Assembly (NCBI GenBank): GCA_000469685.2
Contig: LS997567.1
Coordinates: forward strand, 30,277,299 to 30,341,298
Direction: 5' to 3'
DNA from: Haemonchus contortus
Taxonomy: Eukaryota; Nematoda; Chromadorea; Rhabditida; Trichostrongylidae
Length of the DNA stretch: 64,000 nucleotides
How positions within the stretch are numbered: position 1 is the stretch's first letter; each line of letters begins with the position of its first letter. This document shows, in pieces, positions 22,111 through 33,399 of the stretch. The notes below the pieces were generated by a model that had not been told where the DNA came from, searched no databases, and worked only from the letters and a program-made list of their open reading frames with translations. A program made the translations under genes and the position numbers.

Positions 22111-23115
22111 GGTCATCTAGTTGGGCAATATCGGGAATAGCAGCGATATTGCCTCACTAAATGGCTACTGCATTTCCGCGACCACCCACAGAGTTTTTTC
22201 CAGTGGTATGGAACGAAGACATGGTGGTACCTTCATGGGAGGGAAAGTTCCCTTCGTGCTGCTATTTATCTCTGAAGAAGTCAGCGTCGCCATCAGAAAA
22301 TGTCTCAAGAGGGCAGGTCTGGAAAACTCAGTTGCCATTATAAACGTGACACCCTTCAACTTGAAGCAACGCCTGTGTTTGAAACCGGCAGTATGACCGC
22401 CTATGTACCACCTCGAATTCTGTGGTATGTCCAACCGGCAGGGAAGGGGATCGCGCTATATCTGTGGTGGTCTATAAGAGCACTAGCAGTAACTGCAGGG
22501 ATAAGTATATTGGTGAAACGGCGAGACCACTCCACGTAAGAATTAAGGAGATCCTAGATGGCTTGAATCGATCGAAAGAGTCCACCGCTTTAGGAGCCCA
22601 CCGTACTCAAAATCATAATGGAGGCGTCTTCGAGGTCACCGTGGAGGTCGTGGCCCAGGAATGGCAATCGTGCGCGAAGATCCCGCGAGGCATTTTGGAT
22701 ACACGCCAACAATCCAAAAATGGACCGGAGGGAAGAATGCCTCACAATTACGCGGGAACTGAAGCTTTATATAGGTTGGTCTTTCCACAAGGATTACGAT
22801 AAAGACCAAGCCCGGCTGACCTGGTCCTACTATCGGTTGCTGGGTGACTTCGAAGATCCACGAAGTGGCGGTGAATGCTTCTCCTCTGGGTTACGTGGTG
22901 CTCTAGGGGGTCTCGAACTTTCGTAGGCTTGTGAAGACCTTTCATCCATAATCCAAAGATTGTTTTCGATCCATTTTTAGGCTCTGAGAAAGGCGATATC
23001 GCCGAAACATTAGCTAATTAATTTTCTATACCAACCTCGTGGGAGTTCCAAGCAAAATCAACATCAATTCGCAACCATGTCGAGGTTTATGCAAGCCCAA
23101 ACGTGGAGTCTACTA
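22110..23115 (+). pseudogene. PLE-D: C-terminal end, pLTR and start of next unit
   Basis: A decayed PLE of the PLE-C group. It begins near IASLNGY and keeps GKVPFVLLFISEEVSVAIRK, the CGMS(N) remnant of the Cys motif, then in another frame DKYIGETARPLHVRIKE (GIY-YIG, about 22495-22550) with ALGAHRTQNHNGG, and MDRREECLTITRELKLYI near 22720-22780. After a hammerhead-bearing pLTR the sequence MSRFMQAQTWS at 23077-23109 is the start of a second unit, which stops at once. At least three frameshifts disable it. Confidence 0.85.
22980..23015 (+). ncRNA. Hammerhead-like ribozyme relic of PLE-D
   Basis: Stem I GGCU (22980-22983) with AGCU (23012-23015), stem II GGCG/CGCC (22992-22995, 23000-23003) closing a 4-base loop, GAAA at 23004-23007 and predicted cleavage after 23011. 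The core CUGAGAA differs from CUGANGA at the G8 position, and stem III is ACAU rather than a palindrome, so it is probably inactive. Confidence 0.55.
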
Positions 23116-24192
23116 GACTAATTCTCGTTTTTCGATCCAGTACTCCCGCTAGCGCTAAGTCCCCCCAGTTGCAGGATCCACTTCCTGGGGTGGATTACGA
23201 CTCAATGAGCAACTCAATTACGGGGGATGGAACGTCCTCAAAGGCACATATCACGGTTATCTTGAGCCACCCTTTCTGGGTTGAAAAACAGAAGTGTTCG
23301 CGGAGAACTGTGCATTGGTGACAAAGAAAACAAGGATATCCGGAGAATTCATGAATTCTAAGGTTTCTTGAATATAGTAAAAACAAAGGGTTGTACGAGA
23401 TCATGGAAGGGTTAGTTTGGGTAAGTCTTTCGATGTTGGAATTGCATATGGGACTGGCTTCATCGGGCCAAATATGTCAAAAATTGGCTCTCGCCATAGA
23501 CGAGTTGTTTCAGTTTACATTTTCTCCCGTGGCATTTCTCTGCAAGTGTCCTATAAATAGTGCAGCCTCTATAACGCCGTTGAAACTCGACCATCATGTG
23601 GGCGTCGAAGAAGCCCGTAACGAAGCCCTTATCACATCCTGACTGGACCTTTTTTTCACCGACACCAGTTTTTCACCGTTCACGGCATTCCTGTAGGCCA
23701 CGGGTTCGTTCTAATTGAAAATTTCACAACCTATTTTCTCATGAACTGCGTACTTTAGTTGGCTGGCTAGGAGCGCATAGTTGTGTCCACTAACTGAATT
23801 TCGGTGGCGGTCGACCCACACGTATATTGCACATAAACTGGATCGAGTAAGTCATTTTGAAAATATCTCTTTAATCAGTATGAGCGTGCCTCTGCAATAT
23901 ATAATTTCTGAACGCTGATTACACTCATACTATTCTCCTTCCATTTCTCATCCAGATACTGACCCATCGCCTTCTTCATAGAATTTTTTCCGATTTTCCC
24001 CCTGCTTCCTTGCAGGAAATACGACTCTCTAATAATTGCGGCTTCTCGGTATGTATAGTATAGATTACATTTAGACCAGACTAGTCTATGGATCTGCGTC
24101 CCTCTATTTTACTCATCTGATTCTTACATCCTTTACTCTTGGATTACACAAGAATAGTTTTCATGCTGAAATATACCTCTGGGCTTGCAGTG

Positions 24193-24421
24193 TCAGCTCA
24201 GCACTGTTTCTTTGATGCTTCTGTGACTTTGCTTCCCACAGCCCCAATCTTTTACTTCCACGGCTCCTTGTACGATGATTTCAATTTCAACCCCGTTGTA
24301 AATGGATGCAATTCGGACGCTGTCGTTGTGCTGTCTTGAGGCACTGCGACCGGCGAAGAAACTGATCGCACCTGTTATCCACAGAACTTCACTAGAATCA
24401 TTAAAATGCATCTGAGGTAAC
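24193..24421 (-). CDS. Possible unrecognised host exon
   Basis: Open minus-strand frame following a plausible acceptor (ttacctcag). The frame reads MHFNDSSEVLWITGAISFF, later SVRIASIYNGVEIEIIVQGA, and ends with a stop after KETVLS. Residue composition is protein-like rather than low complexity. I cannot assign a family and no donor or partner exon was confirmed. Confidence 0.2.
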
Positions 24422-25639
24422 AGTCCGAAAGCACATACGATGGTATACACTTTTTTCAAATGACCACTGCGTTCTGGTATCCTTTCAACACAAATTCTAT
24501 TTGCTCTTTCCTCTACCGTGCGCTGAACATGGCACAACCACACGTGAATTCACTATGGTTAAAAGTTCTAATAGCTCGACACAGATAGTGGAATGGTGCC
24601 AAGGTGACGGCGTGGCAAGTATAGGCGCAAAACCTATCAAAAAACAATTCATTTAGAGTAGGCTCATACCTCGAGGGGTCCTTCATAGAGGGGAGTCGCA
24701 TTCGATATATTAGGAACAGGAAAGCGAAAAATACTAAATAGCAAACCTGAATGCATGGAGAAAAACGAATCAATTCTTTATGATTGTTATGGCAATCTCC
24801 TGATTTTGCAGAGGCAAAATGAGTGCAAGACATTTTTTCGACCTAAACTGTTTAGTAAACGAAATAACAACTGGACCTGGCTAGAATCGAAGCGTTTTGT
24901 GCCCAAGTATGTGTCCCTCCTGTTCCTGTTGTATGCAGGAAATATAATAATATACCTGAAGTTCCAAGGGTCCGTTTTTCTATGGGTTCAAGGAGTGAGG
25001 ACCCTTGTTCACTTCTGGAGAGTTTCTAAAGTAGAATGAAATTGTAAAAAAGGAGCTAAGCAATAGAGTTGCTCTTGCCGAATATCTTCACTAGACCGAA
25101 AAATGATACGATTCTAAAATAGCCATTTTGCCCTCTGCGGTACTCCTGAGGGCAAGCCTATCAGCTCATCACATTCACGCTCAAGTGCGCAAACCTTTCT
25201 TGGGAAAAAATTAATAGCAAAGGGAATATCAAGCTATAAGTTTAATGCTCACTCAGATAGGCTCGATCGTTGCAAGCGATCCATTCAAAGGCATCTAGGC
25301 ATCTAGCATCTCCTTTTCTACAACAAATGCGAATAAGTTGCAGTTAATTTTTATGCGACCGACAGGTTGACAGAGCGATTACACGCTTAATTCAGTTTTC
25401 ACAGTCTTCTTCAGAAAAGAGCCACACAATTCGATCTGTGTGAGGCTTGCCATGGCCATAAGCAACGATAGCCTTTTTGTAGTTGTAAGCTGCCATTGAA
25501 CTGTCGAAATTATCATCGCTTGACTGTTCATAAACTAAAACAGTGACGGTTATTTATAGAAGAGAGTCGCCAAAACGTAACGCTCTGAAGTTCTACAGTT
25601 GCGATGTGTCTTCACTTGGAACTATGTGATTCTGCATGA

Positions 25640-25965
25640 GTCCTTCCCAACGCCCCTTCATCTGCAGCCATACAAACCCGGCGCTTGTCATTTTTACGTC
25701 TGGAGGGGAAACACACCACTGCTCACAGTCGGTAGACGAAGGTGACGGAACAGATGTGATTCTGGTTTTGAACTTTGTTTCTACAAAAAAAAAACAGAGT
25801 AGAGCATCTCTCTGACTTCATACACTGTTCGGTTGACGGTGATGTACCCTCCTGTGAGTAGATCCCACAACGATCCAGTCGCTCCATCATTCGAAGCTTC
25901 ATTTCGTCTACCCATCGTTAGCAGAGTGAATGTCGTGAGCACCACGTCGACCTTCCCCTGAACCA
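25640..25965 (-). CDS. Possible unrecognised host exons (two)
   Basis: On the minus strand a frame opens after ttggttcag at about 25965 and reads GKVDVVLTTFTLLTMGRRNE, later GSLWDLLTGGYITVNRTVYE. About 65 bases further a T-rich acceptor (gttttttttttgtag, near 25781) precedes a second open stretch containing FKTRITSVPSPSSTDCEQW. The donor between them is not clear and the phases do not fit unambiguously. Family unknown. Confidence 0.2.
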
Positions 25966-26429
25966 ATTTTTCCTCCCGTGGACATGAGCACACATGTTTA
26001 CCCATGCCCAGAGAATGCCCCGCCATACAAAATTTGATCCTGCTCATGGTGAACTTTAGCGGCCGGTTATCCTGTGACATTGCTAATTCAAAAACTTTGC
26101 GTCGATTCTGGCTCTCATGCTTCTATTCAGTTCTTGAGTATTTTTTGTGCAGTCAAGATGACGATATTGGGCAGTGAATTAAGTATTGTGCTGGCTTCAG
26201 GTCAAAACAAAGTCGATGGGGAAAACAACTTTAATTTCCCGCCATCCCCTCACATGTCTTGTCACTTTCAAATGAGATAATTCTGTAACATTGTGGATAG
26301 AGAACGCTGCAGGATTACTAGCAGAGGAACAGCGCCGGATTTAGCAGAAAACCTGACGTAGCGATCCCTTTTCTCCGCTCACTTGAAATATGCAGCAAGA
26401 AATCGTCATTAAGCAAGTCATCATAGACT

Positions 26430-26700
26430 TGGCTTTGATGAAATCTCACTTGCTCTGAATTCAATGCTTTTCTTCACCACCTCTTCACTTAGCTTAGCAA
26501 GGCCTGACATAAGTAAACATGAACCTTGCAGCTTACGTGGCTTCACGTAGATGTTTTCAGAAAGGCGAGTTCTCCACACATTGATGTGAAAGGTAACGGA
26601 GTCTTCCATCAAATGGCGAGAACAAGGCACAGACGCGAGCTTTCGATCGTCTATAGCTACATACTTAGCAGCATTCATGCAACGAAATGAAAATAATAAT
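26430..26700 (-). CDS. Possible unrecognised host exon
   Basis: Minus-strand open frame with AAKYVAIDDRKLASVPCSRH, then TFHINVWRTRLSENIYVKP and LAKLSEEVVKKSIEFRAS before a stop. A gtaagc donor-like site and a ttatgtcag acceptor-like site lie only about 33 bases apart inside it, which is short for an intron, so it may be read straight through. No family recognised. Confidence 0.2.
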
Positions 26701-28755
26701 AACACCATATGCCCAATTTCCTTCATCCATGGCTCACTAAGGACCACTCACTTAAGGGCCCTGAATTGGTTGATCACAATTCGAAACAAGAGGTTGGAGG
26801 CAAGCCAGAGGCAGATACACAATGCAAGACCAGGGAAACTCATGAAAAGGACTCTACGCTAATGCTGAACTAAGTCGTTTGCAGTCCGCTCCTCCCGGCA
26901 GGGTACACGTGTTTGTGTGCGCCTTACGCTTGCCTGTGTTCTTTTGTAGCCTGCATATTACATAATTGCAAGAGTGGGCATCGGCTTAAGTCGTAAATTC
27001 AGTTTGGATAACGATGTTCAAAACTTCACAGCCTTTCTCACAAATGATTTTATTAAATGTTACATTCACAGAGCTGACTGCGATTGTTTACAGAACGAGT
27101 CTTCTCTCACAGAATTGCGCTTTTGTTTTCGCGGAAAATGTCTGTAGTTCAGTTTCAAGAATGTAACGATCATTGCACCCCTCATACAGCAGGACAGCAA
27201 AGAAACAAGTGGTAGTCGTGAGGAACCAAATTTATGACTTCGTATTATTTCTCCATCATTCGGCATTCGCAGGGAGGGCTGCAGTTCACCTCATTTTGCT
27301 AGATACCAGATTATCTTCAATAAGCTCCCAATCTCGATCGAAAACTGTCAACTGATGTCCAAAACATTGTTGTTCTCTAGTACTGAAGTAGCACTCCACG
27401 AATTTTTGGAACTGAGGCCTTTCCTTTACATTTCTTTCGGTGATTCTTCGCAACTCAAGTGGAGACAGGATCCGTGCGTTGAGAGTTCCAGATGAAATAT
27501 GAATTACAATTGCAACCCAACACTACTTGAAGTAGAACTGACATAAAAAACGAACACTAGCCAGGGTAGTTTGAGAAACAGAGTAAAGTGCCAGTTATGA
27601 TTACTTGCTGTACGCAAGCTGAAAAGTTTCCTGTTACCTGATGCTGCACGCTACGAATCACAATGGATGTTTCCGAAAAATGGGCCATACATGGGCCCTG
27701 ATGAAGTAAGGAAGTCCCTTCTATCTAAGCATTCATACTCGATTTCAAATCCGTCTCATTCTTCAGATTCATTGCCTTTATATCGTTCTGTCCCTATTTT
27801 TCTTCCACTGCATTGCCAGCGTCACTCTCAATCAGAAATTAAAATGAGGAAGTCTGGTTTTCCGATAGCGCTTTACGGATGCCATTCTTTCCTTGAGATC
27901 CCTAGTTCTGTAGGAGAAGAAATCGGTACAGTTCTGCTTATTCCAGATATCGCTTTTAATCTTGCTTGATATATGCTAGATTTCGTGAAGTAAAGCCCGC
28001 CTCCTTCTGAATAGCGTGGAACTCTCATACTAGGGTTTTACAATTTTGAACAGGCTTCTAGAGGATGAGTGAACGGCACTGCTACGAATTGGGTACAAAT
28101 TTTAGAGAAAGCAACCAATTACATACCAGTACGACTCAAGTGGAACTTTCAGGTGTGTCATAAGATATTGACCAAAATTTATTGCATTTTTATTAGTCAA
28201 GCAATCAAAAAGAATGAATAGAGAGAATGAATTTTTCCGAGCAAAGCATAACCCCTTTCGGTCTTCCGTTCTAACGGAGTAAAATCGGTATGCCTCAAGA
28301 AATGAACTTACGACCCTCTAAAAACTACTTGTCTATTGATGCTACATGATTCGCAAAAAAAAGTGGTCGTTAAGAGGGTGTGAACGCGTCGTTAAGGAAA
28401 AAATAAATCGCTCGTCACTCTTTGTCCGGAGTGAGAGGACATATAACACTATAAGGATTGTCGAGAGGCCACACTCCATCCCTACATATCATACAGCGAG
28501 AACACATACCAGCTCACACATTTCCTCTCAAATATCCGAGTTCGACTCTCACTCAATCTCGGCATGGATATGAATGAATTTTGTAAGACTTTTCATAAAA
28601 CCTGCTGCCAAGATGATAAATAAGCTCTTATCAACTCACGCTTCAGCTTTATCGCCTTCTTCAAAGTTTGAAAACTCAAAAAATTATCGCTATCCATCTC
28701 TTATTCAACAGTCCATCTCTCATTCCGAGTTATCGATAGTGGGGCCACGTTGTTT

Positions 28756-30640
28756 TTTCTAATACGCTCCATAACTATTTTCAAGAGCCAGAGGAAAGCC
28801 ATGGGGAAGTACGGTCTCTCTTGCAAGCTCGAAAGAGTCCGTTTTCTCCTTTTCTTTTCGATACCATTTGCTACGGTAGAGATCTCAATTATACCTGAGT
28901 TGCATATGGAGGGGAAGCAGCCAATTATCTTTCGGCTTTTCTTCATGGATTTTATATTTTCTTCTAGTTTGTTGAGCAGATCATAACACGTGTCCATTTC
29001 CTCTTCCATTTAACAGATCCCAAAAGAGTCGCCTGGTAGCGGCAGTACAAAATAGGCCGGTGATCCAGTGACAGCTTTCCATCTTGGATATATAGACTAT
29101 GGCTAGCACGTGCCAGCTGCCCCATGGCCAGTCCCTGATCTGCCCGTAATATTGGCCGGTCCGCCTAAAAAATAGGGCAATCGAGATACTTTTACAAAGG
29201 CTATTATCTGGGTGGTGGGAAGGCCATAGGTGTTTTCCGACGGTTCATATTCATTGAGCAGTTCTAGAGTGGCCTGCATAGCATCCTTATTCGACACGTT
29301 GTTATTGAAGGATTCAAAATTGAAGGAATCCGTGACTTGGTTGAGTTTGAGACTGAGAACTCCCGCAAAAGTTCCAGCTGGCAGCAGTGTCACTGTTATC
29401 GGCGATATAACTGATATTAATCTTCCCGACAATGCACTATCAGGCTTGGACCTTGGCCTCAGCTTCGCTTCAACTCAATCGGTAAGTCAAGAGGTATCGC
29501 GTAAAATCCTAGGCTTTTAGAAACTTTGCAGTTCCAAAGTGGCCTGCATAGCATCCGTATTCGACATATAAAGTGCTGTAATATCAAAGGATTCCATGAC
29601 GTGATTGGGTCTAAAGCTGGCTTTCACAACTGTTTGATGAACATATAAGTATTGGTGAGGTCTGGGGAAATATAATGTAGCAGCTGTACTTAGACCAGGT
29701 TTAGCAGCCAAGCAATTCTATCCGTAGGGCCCTCTACATTGCTTATTATTGGCCGCACCCGGTAGTCCGCTGAATTGTTTGATGACAATGTGGTATGGGA
29801 GAGCTTATGTTTTGAAAAGTGTGTAGAGAACGGAGCAGGTAGGGAGGTACAATTTTTATCGTCTACCTACCGGTTTAGGTAGTTGCGAAGATCGCACTGT
29901 CTCAATCCACACCCTGTTTAGCCGCCGATATTGCTTATTGATTTATGCCAAAGAAGACGGTTAGTAGGAAGTCTCGTCCTCTAGATGTAAACGTGTTATG
30001 GCGCGATCTAGTTCTCGAAGCAGTACCACAAACTCCCCTCCTTCATCACTGACCGATATTTTAATACCATTGCTAGGTGCGAGAGACTTGAATTCTAAGT
30101 CCCTGTGTTTGTGCTGTAGTTAGATTTGATGAATGTCGCATATGAATGTTGCGCCTGAGTGTCTTAAATCCCGAGGTTGCTTTCTGTAACTTGGCACTTT
30201 GGCGTAATCCATCTTGCAAAGTTTGCAGAGAACCTAAGATTTTACGCGACACCCTTTGAATTATTGGTTGAGTGGAGGCGAAACTAGAGTCAAGGTCCAA
30301 GACTGATAGTGCATTTTCGGAAAGACTAACATCGCTTATATTGCCAATAACAATAACCCTGCTACCAGTTGGAACTTCTGCCTTGTTGTTGTCGAACCGC
30401 GATCTAGTAGGGGTGGAATCTCGTAGTGATTGTGATAAGTTGTGCCCCTTCAGATCCATCAGACTATTGAATTGTTTTGACGTCTCATCTTCGTGTTTGA
30501 ACGGAGGGGATCGCAAATAATCTTTGACTCACCCACAATCCAATCCCATTGGCGACTAGGCAGTAACCGTTGACAACACAATTCTTTTGACAAGCATAGG
30601 TAAAACCACACCATATTTGTTTAACATAGGTAAAACCTGG
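28756..30640 (-). pseudogene. PLE-E: decayed minus-strand Penelope-like element
   Basis: From about 30640 downward: a weak N-terminal Cys region, WIVGESKIICD (30550), GSRVIVIGNISDVSLSENAL with LGSLQTLQDGLRQSAK (30390-30190), SVSDEGGEFVVLLRELDRA (30050-30000), then RT pieces: FDITALYMSNTDAMQATLEL near 29560 and, again, SFNNNVSNKDAMQATLELLN with QIIAFVK near 29290-29200, GLAMGQ, and EEEMDTCYDLLNKLEENIK (29005-28940). KWYRK is seen near 28870. The duplicated motif A segments flank an oppositely oriented fragment (29345-29520). Frames change repeatedly and YIDD and GIY-YIG are not preserved. Confidence 0.8.
29345..29520 (+). pseudogene. PLE-E internal inverted fragment (N-terminal domain)
   Basis: The plus strand encodes AKVPAGSSVTVIGDITDINL, then SGLDLGLSFASTQSVSQEVS and RKILG, equivalent to the PLE N-terminal block on the minus strand at 30390-30210. 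It lies between two partial motif A segments of opposite strand, so a second PLE fragment was inserted or formed during the same reverse transcription event. Confidence 0.75.
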
Positions 30641-31205
30641 TTTTTCTTGATTTTTAACGTTGTCCTCAGAATGCGGAGCTCAATTTCTTCTATTTGCTTG
30701 CTGCCAGGAGGCCGCATACCTCGTGCACTCGTTTACTTCTGATGTGATGTTTAAGGCAGCGCCGGTGAAGTGGTCACAATTCACTCCAGAATCTGCAACC
30801 GTCGATTGCTGGTGGCTTCGAGGAAAAAGCTGTTCAGCCTAGAGACCTCGAATTCAAGACGAGCACTCCACATGTAGCCCAACTTCTCTAAAACTTTTGA
30901 CTTGCTTTTTGTTTCAAAAGACTATGTGCCCTCGGCGATCCATTCTCTCTCGATGGCGAAGGTCTCCGGAACGAATAAGAGTATCTTCCAGACAAATGCA
31001 AGTCTCACAAACGACTTCTACACCTATTTATAATCGAAAATGGTTTCTCTCCGATCGAATATAGAAGAAAGCTTCATCTTTTTGAATGTGAATATATCTA
31101 TAACATGAAATATTGGATGTATAAATGTATAACAAGGCTGCAGATATGTATGTATATGTAGGTACATAACTATATCTATGCTAAATGATGATCTCGCTAA
31201 CTTAC
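30641..31205. other. Unassigned interval, probably intronic
   Basis: No gene recognised. It follows the donor of the dehydrogenase exon on the minus strand, so part of it is presumably intron. The plus-strand frame 30660-30842 has no family signature. Confidence 0.35.
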
Positions 31206-31293
31206 CGTACTGCAGATGACACCTTCACGACCGCGATCTCTCAATTCCATCTGTAGACATTCCATAACGCCACGAACAGCAAACTTGGTTGGA
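31206..31293 (-). CDS. Short-chain dehydrogenase/reductase internal exon
   Basis: An 88-nt exon encoding (S)PTKFAVRGVMECLQMELRDR followed by GREGVICST. This is the segment just after the catalytic Tyr of the SDR Y-x3-K motif: the Lys is the K of PTK, and the Tyr would be the last codons of the previous exon. The ME-x-LQ-x-EL helix with a following G-x-x-C pattern is typical of membrane-linked SDRs such as 17-beta-HSD/retinol dehydrogenase types; these oxidise or reduce lipid alcohols with NAD(P). Borders are good: acceptor ttttcgtttag before 31293 and donor gtaagtt after 31206 on the minus strand, phases 2 and 0. No neighbouring exon (TGxxxGIG, NNAG) was found, so the rest lies far off or the exon is orphaned among transposons. 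Confidence 0.7.
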
Positions 31294-31505
31294 CTAAACG
31301 AAAACAGATCACGAGTGACAGCTTGAAAATCTTCCCAATATACAAACAGCATGGAGTTCATTTCACTGCCAAGCACAAAAGTTTTTGAAGAAGTAGCATT
31401 ACTACTTCGATCGGTCATTACATCGAGCGCAGTCCACTTAATAACAAATAAAAATTTATGTAAATTTGTGCAGGATGGGATCCAAAAGGAAGACCTGATC
31501 ACCAT

Positions 31506-32411
31506 TCCTAAAAGATAAAAAACATGAGAAAATTGGTGGACCTAAGGCAAATAATCATCAAGCAGATATTTCAAAGCTGATGGAGTGGCTCTAAAAGGCC
31601 GATTAAAGGTAGCAGCCTCGAAGGGCAGCATGTAAAGAGCATGACGAAAGAAAATGAAGCCTGAAAGAATGGAATGGAATAGGTAAAGCTAAGGAGAAGT
31701 CTAGGGAAGATTAAGGTGATAGTTCGAAAGAGAGAATGAAAAGAAGCTGTTGCGCTGCCAGAGCTTCTGTTGTATGAACAAAGGTGATCAGGAATATCCT
31801 GTTCTGTCACTTGGCTAATTTATAGAGCGGTCTTAAACATAAAGCCATTTCTCAATAGGTATGATTACTGTTTAATGTATTGGAGGGCGATGAAGCCCTG
31901 GTGTTCCGCAGAAGGAGCACTTGTTCGAAAGCCTCAAGTGATTTGTAACTTTTTGCAGCAGATTTTTCCTGATTTTGCTGATTTTGTTCGATGGTCATTG
32001 TCGAATTTCGACAGTACAAGGGAATAATATTGGGGTGCACTACCCATTTAAAACGAAATTCATACCGAGTAAGTGTTTATGGGATCTCAACTCAAGTTCT
32101 CGCTTACTTCCTCAAGAACCTCAAGAACACTCTGGACTGAGTAGTCTTTTGGAACAAAAAAGGGAGGGTACTATGTTGTTCGCGAACGCCATACATATGG
32201 GATGTGCACCGCCGAAAGCGTTTCCAGATGCAGATCTCGAGAAAGTGGGATGATTTTGAGAATACAGTCCGGAAGTTCTTCTTTCCCGGTTGAATCATCG
32301 TGTCGCACAACAAACGAGTAGAGTAGTTGCCCTGTTCTGCTTTGTGGTGCAGTTGTAGGGTAGTTGACTCATTCATAGGTATCACATGAAGCTTAATCTT
32401 CAGCTTAATCT
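31506..32411. other. Unassigned interval
   Basis: No gene or repeat recognised. Probably upstream intron of the dehydrogenase gene plus the border of PLE-F. The long minus-strand frame 32104-32529 overlaps the PLE-F coding strand and shows no motif. Confidence 0.35.
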
Positions 32412-32985
32412 TATAATCTTCCGTTCTTGAACACAAAGGTTCGGATATCCCATGGCATGAAGGAATTTGAGTGGTATAGGAAACCGATGTCAAAGAATAT
32501 CCTTCTGCATTCTCGAAGTGCACATCCATTGTACATGAAGGCCAACGTAATAAGAAACCTTATTACGACGAAGACAAGGACATGTACTAGAGAATCAGGA
32601 GAGGTGGATCGAAGAATTGCAAGAATTTTGGAAGAGAACGGCTATACGACGGAACGACCAAGAACATGGCGTCCTTCCTTTGCTGCGGGAGGAACACCGC
32701 TAGTTTTACCGTATGTCAATGAAAGAGTAGCAAAGAAGGTGAAGAACGTCAAGTCGTCGGATCTTCCAGTCCGATTGATATTTCGACCACTCGCGGAACT
32801 TGAAAAACTTGCTGACATCATCACGGGTTCAACTTGTTGACCTGAGGCTCACCCCTATTTAAACCGCAGCCACACCAGTTTAGGGTGATCGGTGGACCCC
32901 CAAAGGTCGACTATCCCAGAAATTTACTTCAAAACTAAAGGAAGAATGCCGAGATTCATCGAGAGTCGCACATGGACACTACAGG
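32412..32985 (+). pseudogene. PLE-F: RT thumb end, short pLTR and start of a next unit
   Basis: LPFLNTKVRISHGMKEFEWY then RKPMSKNILLHSRSAHPLYM corresponds to the PLE thumb (compare KWYRKPS...SAHP in PLE-C). It continues through ARILEENGYTTE and LVLPYVNERVAKKVKNV, ending at a stop at 32838-32840 before any GIY-YIG. After about 105 bp, 32946-32984 reads MPRFIESRTWTLQ, the conserved start of a PLE ORF, then breaks off. It is a more distant PLE family than A and C. Confidence 0.75.
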
Positions 32986-32992
32986 GATGAGC

Positions 32993-33359
32993 TTCTGTCA
33001 TCAGCCTGGTTAGTAATTTTATGTTTATGATACGCATGTTGTATACTTGTGTGTTAGTTTGTTAGTCGTGCTCATGTTGTATTGCAGAATTCCACGAACT
33101 TCTGTCATAATGGAGGCATTAAAATTAATATCATAGCGGTTGCGATCAAGAGATCTTGACTATAATCACACACGTCCCATTTCTAGTAGCTTTCATTTAC
33201 TTAGGGACTACTGTCAGGGGAGCCGTTCGCTTCGATGTGTTCTTAATACTTACTAGTCGTGCTCATGTTGTATTGCAGAATTCCACGAACTTCTGTCATC
33301 AGCCTGGTTAGTAATTTTATGTTTATGAGACGCATGTTGTATACTTGTGTGTTAGTTTT
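32993..33359 (+). repeat. Shuffled duplication within the PLE-F repeat region
   Basis: Two modules are each present twice. Module B (cttctgtcatcagcctgg to cttgtgtgttagttt) lies at 32993-33061 and 33291-33359. Module A (tagtcgtgctcatgttgtat to cttctgtcat) lies at 33062-33108 and 33254-33300. The order is B-A-spacer-A-B. In the second copy B runs directly into the hammerhead-like motif. Confidence 0.8.
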
Positions 33360-33361
33360 AA

Positions 33362-33397
33362 GGTCTGACGAAGCTTTTAATACAGCGAAAGCTCACC
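33362..33397 (+). ncRNA. Hammerhead-like ribozyme motif of PLE-F
   Basis: Stem I GGU (33362-33364) with ACC (33395-33397); core CUGACGA (33365-33371) with every invariant base present; one extra A; stem II GCU/AGC (33373-33375, 33384-33386) with an 8-base loop; GAAA (33387-33390); then GCUC with predicted cleavage after 33394. Stem III is the palindrome AGCU. Compared with PLE-C, stems I, II and III all differ in sequence yet keep pairing. Confidence 0.68.
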
Positions 33398-33399
33398 AA

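Larger units (their letters stand above)
23116..28755. other. Large interval without recognised elements; possible host intron or exon territory
   Basis: No transposon signature was recognised over 5.6 kb. Several minus-strand open frames have exon-like borders (24193-24430, 25640-25965 and 26430-26700, listed separately). The plus-strand frames at 23103-23321, 24755-25039 and 27667-27969 have no nameable motif. The strand agrees with the dehydrogenase exon at 31206-31293, so parts of a minus-strand host gene may lie here. Confidence 0.35.

Noticed and set aside
30690..30790. Next exon of the SDR gene (minus, after ttgcag at about 30790)
   Set aside because: The phase-0 frame required by the upstream donor meets a stop within four codons; the open frame is in another phase.
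31130..31190. SDR exon continuation containing an I-H-P-x-F-like string
   Set aside because: Too AT-rich and preceded by a poor acceptor; likely intron.
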